From assembly GCA_014654705.1 (NCBI GenBank), contig JACVZY010000028.1, positions 1-64,000 on the forward strand: DNA of 64,000 nt, in the 5' to 3' direction. Below are positions 58,358-64,000 of this stretch, piece after piece. Source of the stretch: Ignavibacteria bacterium (GTDB taxonomy: Bacteria; Bacteroidota; Ignavibacteria; Kapaibacteriales; UBA4661). Made by a program: the position numbers and the translations under genes. The notes under the pieces were generated by a model, which did not search any database, had not been told where the DNA came from, and saw nothing but the letters and a program-made list of their open reading frames with translations. Within the stretch, counting starts at the first letter, position 1. Each line of letters starts with the position of its first letter.

Positions 58358-60607
58358 ATGCGACAACGATACCAATGGATAATAATAGCAGTGTCCATAA
58401 TTTTTTCGATAAGCTCGTCAATGCTTGCTTTCGGGCAAGACAATACCGTACGCAAACATCTGCAAGGTAACTTTCCGCCACCTGCCAAACAGCCTGTTGT
58501 CATTGCCCGCGAAGTAGATGAAAGGTCAATCACACTTGATGGGCTTTTGGACGAATCAGTATGGCTTCACGCGGAGGCAATTACCGATTTTTTTCAAATG
58601 GAACCCGTACAAGGCTCACAAAACCGTCATTCTACAAGTGTTCGGGTGTTGTTCGACGAGCGGTTTTTGTACATCGGTGTCGTCTGTCGCGATAGCGCGG
58701 GGCGAGGCGGTACGCGGGTTCAAGACCTTCGTCGTGATTTCATTTTTGGTGAAAATGATATGTTCGCCATTCAGTTTGACCCGCAAAACCTCAAGCGTTA
58801 TTGCGTCTCGTTCCAAACCACGCCTTACGGCTCACAGCGCGACTTGCAGGTCTTTGACGATAACTTCCGCGACAACGATTGGGATGCGCTGTGGCAAGTT
58901 CGCACCAATATCAGCGATAGCGGCTGGACTGCCGAGTTTGCCATTCCTTTTGCCACGCTGCGCTATGATTATGCTGAAATACAGGACAGTGTTTCGTGGG
59001 GAATAAGTTTTTTCCGTGTTGCACGGCGAGACTTCGAGCAAACTGTCTTTCCGCCCGTGCCGCAATCGTATTCGCAGTACCGTATGGTCTATGCCGCACA
59101 GTTGCTTGGTTTGAAGTTGCCCAAACCATCGGTAAATCTTAGAGTGCAGCCTTACGCGCTCTATGATTTTTCAAGCTCGAAAGCAAGTCGTGATGCTGCT
59201 CCTGTGGTGCAAGGCGTTCCAAAATTCGGTGGCGACGCAAAGTGGGCGGTGAAGCCCGATGCGACGCTCGACCTCACCTTCAACACCGATTTTGCACAGG
59301 CGGATGTAGATAGAGCGGTGAACAACCTGACGCGCTTCAACCTTTTTTTTCCTGAACGACGGCAGTTTTTTCTCGAAAATTCGGGCGTGTTTGCGGGCGT
59401 GGATAACGCTTTTGTGCGTCCATTTTTCAGTCGGGCTATCGGGCTTGCCAACACGCAATTTGCCGCCACACCTGTTCCGATTGAAGTCGGTATGCGCTAT
59501 GTGGAGCGCAACGCAGACCGCGCCATTGCCGGAATGTTCGTGCGTCAGCGTGGAGACGATGCACAGTCGGCGGCAAACTTTGGTATTCTGCGCTATGTGA
59601 AAAACTTTGGAGCGCAAAATAATATCGGCGCAATGCTCACTCATCGCTACGACGACGCTTCGGAACGGTTGAATTTTGGTGGCAAACATAACACAACGCT
59701 CACGCTAGACGGTCTTTTGCGTCCAACCGACGAACTCACTATCACCGCCACATTGACGGGTTCTCTTGATAGCAACAGTAGTCGTCTGGGTTCGGGAGGG
59801 AATGTCTTTGCGGGCTACAACACGAACGCATTTTATGTTGGAACACTACACGCATGGGCAACCGAAAAATTTCTGCCCGGAATGGGCTTCGTTGCTCAAT
59901 CCAACACGATGTTTCATAATCCGGGCGGCTACGCAATTCTGCGTCCCACAGAACGTACATGGTGGCGACGGTGGGATCCGGGCGTGTTTTTGGAACTGTA
60001 TCACAACGTGAGTGACGGCGCATTTCAACAGGCTTCACTGGATATTTTCCCTGTGTATTTTTTCTTCCAAGACAACGCATTTGCACGGTATAGCGTCGTT
60101 CCAACGTGGCAAAATATCAACTTCGCTTTCGCGCCTGTTGGTGTAGAAATTGAGCAAGGGCGGTACTTCTACGTCCGTCATATCCTGCAATACAGCAGCG
60201 ATGCGTCGGCACCATTCTCCTTTGTAGCGCGAGGCGAATTGGGTGGCTATTTCAACGGCGCACTGACGACGTTTTATGGCTCCATGCGCTATGCGCCTCT
60301 CCCCAATATCGCATTCACGGCAGAGTACGAGCGCAATCAGTTTTTCGATGTTGGTATCAGACGTGAAAATCTCACGACCGACCTCATCACGGGCGCAGTA
60401 CGGCTTGCGCTGAACCCGCAAGTTCAGCTTTCGGTGTTTTATCAGTACAATTCCTTCGACCGACGTTCACGCTGGAATGCGCGTGGTAGCTGGGAATTTT
60501 TGCCGCTCAGTTTTTTGTATTTGGTTTTTAACGATTCCATGATTCAGCCCGAAGGTCAGCAAACACAAGCCTTTATCGGTAAGGTGGTTTATACGCATCA
60601 GTTTTGA
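58358..60607 (+). CDS. DUF5916 outer-membrane protein with CBM9-like domain
   Basis: 749 residues from ATG 58358 with a signal peptide. The N-terminal domain (ITLDGLLDESVWLHAE, FLYIGVVCRDSA, WTAEFAIPFATLRYD) is the carbohydrate-binding family 9-like fold. The rest is an outer-membrane barrel (FNLFFPERRQFFLENSGVFA is the family hallmark). In Bacteroidota it often accompanies DUF3526 ABC transporters; substrate unknown. Confidence 0.85.
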   Translation: MRQRYQWIIIAVSIIFSISSSMLAFGQDNTVRKHLQGNFPPPAKQPVVIAREVDERSITLDGLLDESVWLHAEAITDFFQMEPVQGSQNRHSTSVRVLFDERFLYIGVVCRDSAGRGGTRVQDLRRDFIFGENDMFAIQFDPQNLKRYCVSFQTTPYGSQRDLQVFDDNFRDNDWDALWQVRTNISDSGWTAEFAIPFATLRYDYAEIQDSVSWGISFFRVARRDFEQTVFPPVPQSYSQYRMVYAAQLLGLKLPKPSVNLRVQPYALYDFSSSKASRDAAPVVQGVPKFGGDAKWAVKPDATLDLTFNTDFAQADVDRAVNNLTRFNLFFPERRQFFLENSGVFAGVDNAFVRPFFSRAIGLANTQFAATPVPIEVGMRYVERNADRAIAGMFVRQRGDDAQSAANFGILRYVKNFGAQNNIGAMLTHRYDDASERLNFGGKHNTTLTLDGLLRPTDELTITATLTGSLDSNSSRLGSGGNVFAGYNTNAFYVGTLHAWATEKFLPGMGFVAQSNTMFHNPGGYAILRPTERTWWRRWDPGVFLELYHNVSDGAFQQASLDIFPVYFFFQDNAFARYSVVPTWQNINFAFAPVGVEIEQGRYFYVRHILQYSSDASAPFSFVARGELGGYFNGALTTFYGSMRYAPLPNIAFTAEYERNQFFDVGIRRENLTTDLITGAVRLALNPQVQLSVFYQYNSFDRRSRWNARGSWEFLPLSFLYLVFNDSMIQPEGQQTQAFIGKVVYTHQF

Positions 60608-60631
60608 GCAATCTTCATTCAAACAATCATT

Positions 60632-61540
60632 ATGGAAATTTCACATAATGCCGATGTTCTTATCATCGGCGGCAGCTACGCAGGATTGTCAGCGGCAATG
60701 GCTCTTGGGCGCTCCATGAGAAGTGTCGTCATCATTGACAGTGGCAAGCCGTGTAATCAGCAAACACCGCATTCTCACAACTTCATCACGCAGGACGGCG
60801 AAAAACCTGCGTCTATTTTTACCAAAGCCAGAACACAAGTACTTGCTTACCCTACTGTTCAGTTCTTTAGCGAACTCGCTCTTGATGGAAAAAAGACAAA
60901 TGACGGATTTGAAATAAGAACCGACGGAGGGCATATTTTTACGGGTAAAAAAATCTTGTTCGCAACCGGAGTCAAGGATTTGCCACATATTCAGGGAATT
61001 GCTGCGTGTTGGGGGATTTCGGTGTTGCACTGTCCGTATTGTCATGGCTACGAAGTTCGCAACCAGCATATAGGAATTATTGGGAATGGTGATGTTGGTT
61101 TTCATCTGGTTAAACTTTTGAGTAATTGGACACAACGGCTCACGCTCTTCACCAACGGACTCTCTACGCTGACAGAAGAACAACGCAACAAAACACAGCG
61201 TCATCAGATTGAAATTATTGAAAAAGAAATTTCTTCGCTGGGGCACACAAATGGTCAGGTTGAAAGTATACAATTTTCGGACATGACAACGTACAATGGT
61301 ATAAGTGCAGTATTTGCTAGGCTTCCTTTCGAGCAACATTGCGCTCTTCCTCAAGAGCTTGGCTGTGAAATGACGGAACAAGGCTATATCAAAGCCGATA
61401 TGATGCAAAAAACCTCGCTTCACGGCGTATATGCTGCCGGAGATAATACAAGCATGATGCGCTCAGTCTCGGCAGCCGTAGCAGCAGGTACAATGGCAGG
61501 AGCCGCAATCAACGTTGAGATTATTGAGGAAGAATTTTGA
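60632..61540 (+). CDS. FAD/NAD(P)-dependent oxidoreductase, thioredoxin reductase-like
   Basis: 302 residues. N-terminal FAD Rossmann (LIIGGSYAGLSAAMALG), redox motif CPYCHGYE in place of the CATC of classic TrxR, NAD(P)-binding HIGIIGNGDVGFHLV, and YAAGDNTS near the end. Such CPYC enzymes oxidise or reduce small dithiols. A redox link to metal handling is possible. Confidence 0.85.
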   Translation: MEISHNADVLIIGGSYAGLSAAMALGRSMRSVVIIDSGKPCNQQTPHSHNFITQDGEKPASIFTKARTQVLAYPTVQFFSELALDGKKTNDGFEIRTDGGHIFTGKKILFATGVKDLPHIQGIAACWGISVLHCPYCHGYEVRNQHIGIIGNGDVGFHLVKLLSNWTQRLTLFTNGLSTLTEEQRNKTQRHQIEIIEKEISSLGHTNGQVESIQFSDMTTYNGISAVFARLPFEQHCALPQELGCEMTEQGYIKADMMQKTSLHGVYAAGDNTSMMRSVSAAVAAGTMAGAAINVEIIEEEF

Positions 61541-61541
61541 T

Positions 61542-62426
61542 ATGAATACTGACCCATCCCCAAAACCAATTCACCTCGACCGCACAGGCATAGTGCTGAC
61601 GACCATCTGCGCGGTGCATTGCGCCGCAATGCCGATGCTCGCGGTTGCCGCACCACTGCTCATTCCGGTCTTTCTTGGCTTGCACAAATATCTTGCCTTC
61701 GCTGTTGCACCGATAGCAGTGATTGCTGCCGTGCAAGGCTGGAATAAGCATCGTCGTTGGGATATTGTTGCGTTGCTCCTTTTCGGCGCAGCCTTGATTT
61801 CAAGCGCGTGTACGTGGCTTCTGCCCGTACTTTGGGAGCAAGGCATTTCCGCAAACGAGACCGTGCTAACGTGCGTGGGCGGTGCAATGCTGGTGGCTGG
61901 ACATTGGATGAATAACCGATGTTCGCAAGTGCGTTTTTTGGTTGCGTCAAATACACACAGTATGCCGCGCCGTTTGCAGCGTAGCGCGTGGAGTGCATTG
62001 GCACTGGTAGTCTTGACACTTGCTCTTGCGCTGCTGCTTCCGCTCCGTGCGCCGACGATGGAAGCGTATCAGCGTGTTTCGTTCCGCACACTGCGTTTAT
62101 ATTTTCCCGGCAATCCGCCCCCGACCGATATTCGCAATTTGAATAATCAAAAAGTAGAAATTATGGGCTTTATGGCGGCACTCAATCAGTTGGAAGATAT
62201 TGATGAATTTGTCCTCTCGTCCGCACCGCCCATGAACTGCTTTTGTCATCCGCCCGGACAAGTTAATGAACTCATTCTTGTCCAAATGAAAAAAGGTGCG
62301 GCTCTACCAAGTTACAAAGGTGGTGTTGTGCGGATTCGAGGGACACTTATCATCAACCTCAATCTCAAACGCGATAATCAGTACTCGGAGGTCATGTACA
62401 CCATTTCCGCCGATGAAGTTCTGTAA
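61542..62426 (+). CDS. MerC-like membrane domain fused to a DUF3299-like domain
   Basis: 294 residues from ATG 61542. The first ~135 residues are a MerC-type four-helix domain with CAVHCAAMPML. After another membrane segment the C-terminal ~110 residues read QKVEIMGFMAALNQLEDIDEFVL, split by MNCFCHPPGQVNELILV, the DUF3299 pattern (with CFCHPP for CIHVPPPP). DUF3299 proteins accompany putative zinc ABC systems. Both halves are metal-related. Confidence 0.7.
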   Translation: MNTDPSPKPIHLDRTGIVLTTICAVHCAAMPMLAVAAPLLIPVFLGLHKYLAFAVAPIAVIAAVQGWNKHRRWDIVALLLFGAALISSACTWLLPVLWEQGISANETVLTCVGGAMLVAGHWMNNRCSQVRFLVASNTHSMPRRLQRSAWSALALVVLTLALALLLPLRAPTMEAYQRVSFRTLRLYFPGNPPPTDIRNLNNQKVEIMGFMAALNQLEDIDEFVLSSAPPMNCFCHPPGQVNELILVQMKKGAALPSYKGGVVRIRGTLIINLNLKRDNQYSEVMYTISADEVL

Positions 62427-62484
62427 GATTTTGTTAAACAACATTTTGCCCCTTTACTTTTCATCTTCAACCGACGATACATTT

Positions 62485-63153
62485 ATGCCACTGTTAGAAA
62501 TAACCAATCTTGTGAAACGTTTGGGGCGCAACAATAGCGAACACCAATTCACACTGCGCATACCGCACTTCACGCTCGAACAAGGCACAGACCTTGTGCT
62601 GACGGGCGAAAGCGGTTCCGGAAAAACCACGCTTCTGAACGTGATATGCGGCATCATCGCTGCCGACGAAGGAGCAGTACACCTTTTGGACACCAATATC
62701 AGTGCGCTTTCGGAAGCCAAACGCGACCGTTTTCGTGCGGAACACATCGGTATTGTCTATCAAACATTTAACCTGTTACAAGGCTTCTCAGCACTCGAAA
62801 ATGTGATGATGGGAGCAGCATTTGCCAAAAGCAAATTCGACATTTCTGCGCGTGCCGAAGAACTTCTTGTGCGCTTGGGGTTGAAAGACCGCTTGCGCAA
62901 TAAGCCCGCCGAATTGTCTGTCGGACAACAGCAGCGTGTGGCAGTTGCAAGGGCGCTTATCAGCAAACCCGCTTTGTTACTTACTGATGAACCGACGGCA
63001 AGTATTGATGCTCGCAACAGCATAATGGTTGTCGAAGAAATGCGCTCACTGGCGCGTGAACAAGGCTCTACGCTTCTTGTTGTAAGCCACGATACCAACG
63101 TTGCGGCGATGTTTTCCGCAACACAAACAATCCATGATTTTATCGTACCCTAA
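62485..63153 (+). CDS. ABC ATPase (LolD/MacB-like)
   Basis: 222 residues from ATG 62485. Walker A GESGSGKTTL, signature LSVGQQQRVAVARAL, Walker B LLLTDEPTASID. The MacB/LolD subclass that works with FtsX-type permeases, one of which follows 15 bases later. Confidence 0.85.
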   Translation: MPLLEITNLVKRLGRNNSEHQFTLRIPHFTLEQGTDLVLTGESGSGKTTLLNVICGIIAADEGAVHLLDTNISALSEAKRDRFRAEHIGIVYQTFNLLQGFSALENVMMGAAFAKSKFDISARAEELLVRLGLKDRLRNKPAELSVGQQQRVAVARALISKPALLLTDEPTASIDARNSIMVVEEMRSLAREQGSTLLVVSHDTNVAAMFSATQTIHDFIVP

Positions 63154-63168
63154 ATTTTCACGTATCTC

Positions 63169-64000
63169 ATGAGTTTTTTCCGCATTGTTCTTGGTTTTAT
63201 GCGCCAACGCCTCTTTGCTTCGGTGCTGACAGCCTCATCGGTGGCGGTTGGTGTGGCACTTGTCGCAGCAATTCTTGCTTTGCGCCTCGAATCCGAGCGG
63301 GCATTTTCACAAAAAGATACCGGGTTTGAGGTAATTGTCGGGGCGAAAGGCAGTCCGCTTCAGTTGGTACTCAATACGATGTATCATCTTGGTTCACCGA
63401 ATGGAAATGTTCCCCTTGCTGTGTATGAACAACTACGCACGGACAAGCGCGTTACTGCTATGTTGCCAATGGTTTTTGGCGATAACGTCGGTGGGTACAA
63501 GGTTATCGGTACGACACCGGAATTTTTCACCGAATTTCGCTATCGCAAAAATATTGGTGTGCAGGTAGCACAAGGCAAGCCGTTCGAGAAAAATTATCAA
63601 GTCGTCATCGGCACGGAAGTCGCACAACGTCTTGCCTTGCGGGTTGGCGATTCGGTAACGATTCGGCATGGTTTGGCGGAAACCGCCGAAGGCGCACACG
63701 ACCACGGCAAAATGCCTGTTGTTGGCATTCTTGCGCCTACACAAACAGCGATTGACAAAGGTGTGTACTCGACAATGTACACCGTTTGGGACATTCACTA
63801 CCACGAATACGAAGAAGCCCAAGAAGAAGCAGAAGAAGCTGCCGCAAAAGCCCGTGGCGAAGCGGTTCCCGAACACAAGCACGACGACCACGACGGTAAG
63901 CATGAACATCACGACCACGATAAAGACCACGACCATAAGCACGACCACGATGGCAAACACAAACACCATGACCATGGCGAAGAGCATGAACACAACCACG
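63169..64000 (+). CDS. FtsX-type ABC permease with His/Asp-rich loop (partial)
   Basis: Starts at ATG 63169 and stays open to the edge (277 residues seen). One N-terminal membrane helix (VLTASSVAVGVALVAAILAL), a MacB-type periplasmic domain (VVIGTEVAQRLALRVGDSV), then a long loop dominated by His, Asp, Lys and Glu from ~residue 220 on (HHDHDKDHDHKHDHDGKH). The loop is probably a periplasmic metal-binding segment. The 3' end lies outside the window. Confidence 0.75.
   Translation, partial: MSFFRIVLGFMRQRLFASVLTASSVAVGVALVAAILALRLESERAFSQKDTGFEVIVGAKGSPLQLVLNTMYHLGSPNGNVPLAVYEQLRTDKRVTAMLPMVFGDNVGGYKVIGTTPEFFTEFRYRKNIGVQVAQGKPFEKNYQVVIGTEVAQRLALRVGDSVTIRHGLAETAEGAHDHGKMPVVGILAPTQTAIDKGVYSTMYTVWDIHYHEYEEAQEEAEEAAAKARGEAVPEHKHDDHDGKHEHHDHDKDHDHKHDHDGKHKHHDHGEEHEHNH

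Larger units (their letters stand above)
41481..64000. mobile_element. Element C, left part (runs off the window)
   Basis: Begins at the core and repeats B's left backbone gene by gene (YqaJ to ribbon-helix-helix, 41554-46532). Different cargo follows: respiratory genes, then a metal-transport cluster. Its integrase end is outside the window. How far the cargo belongs to the element cannot be decided here. The region beyond about 46532 could also be chromosome if C is a truncated remnant. Confidence 0.5.

Noticed and set aside
63433-63999. 188-codon frame antisense to the partial permease
   Set aside because: Its hydrophobic start is the complement of the His/Asp-rich loop. The plus-strand frame has a clear permease fold.

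Overview
The DNA looks like a member of the Bacteroidota or a relative in the FCB group. Four promoters fit the Bacteroidota pattern TTG-N20-TAnnTTTG exactly (17237-17267, 46755-46785, and on the minus strand 16375-16405 and 45709-45739). The gene families agree: a CzcA-type RND pump fused to its TolC channel, DUF4373, DUF5916 and SAM_5-type integrases. I cannot name a genus. No rRNA, tRNA or CRISPR array was seen.

The window is mostly a tandem array of integrative elements. A 13-bp core, CCACCTTCTGCAC, occurs three times (5112, 12108, 41481), each time at an element boundary. Element A runs from beyond the left edge to 5124. Element Z (5112-12120, 7.0 kb) is a small satellite-like island. 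Element B (12108-41493, 29.4 kb) is complete. Element C starts at 41481 and runs off the right edge. A, B and C share a backbone: integrase, XRE repressor, DUF4373 and DnaA-domain replication genes at one end, and YqaJ exonuclease, J-domain protein, an adenine-free gene pair and a ribbon-helix-helix protein at the other. Arm-type repeats near the integrase and YqaJ ends match within B (TCACGTCCTAAACT) and between A and C (TCAATACCTAAACT), which supports this phase.

Z carries an integrase, an excisionase-like protein, a DUF3987 primase/helicase-like protein, an HK97-type prohead protease and an HK97-type major capsid protein. I found no portal, terminase or tail gene, so it is a candidate capsid-encoding phage satellite.

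B carries metal-efflux cargo at 17.2-32.2 kb: a CzcA-TolC fusion, CzcB, a Zn/Cd-type P-type ATPase, a di-haem/Rieske/porin set and a truncated cation diffusion facilitator. Then come a toxin-antitoxin-SecB chaperone module resembling CmdTAC (32.6-33.8 kb), a lysis cassette (34.0-34.9 kb) and a PIN-domain gene. C carries a respiratory cluster with cytochrome c and bd-oxidase-like subunits bearing C-terminal cytochrome c motifs (46.9-53.6 kb). It also carries a probable zinc-responsive transport cluster behind a Fur/Zur-type palindrome (54.0-64.0 kb).

The most unusual signal is the adenine-free gene pair of B and C. In C, 900 bases of coding strand contain two adenines: one in the conserved Asp codon of a SLOG/DprA-like fold and one in a stop codon. 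All six frames are therefore open there, and the reading frame has to be judged from motifs and conservation.
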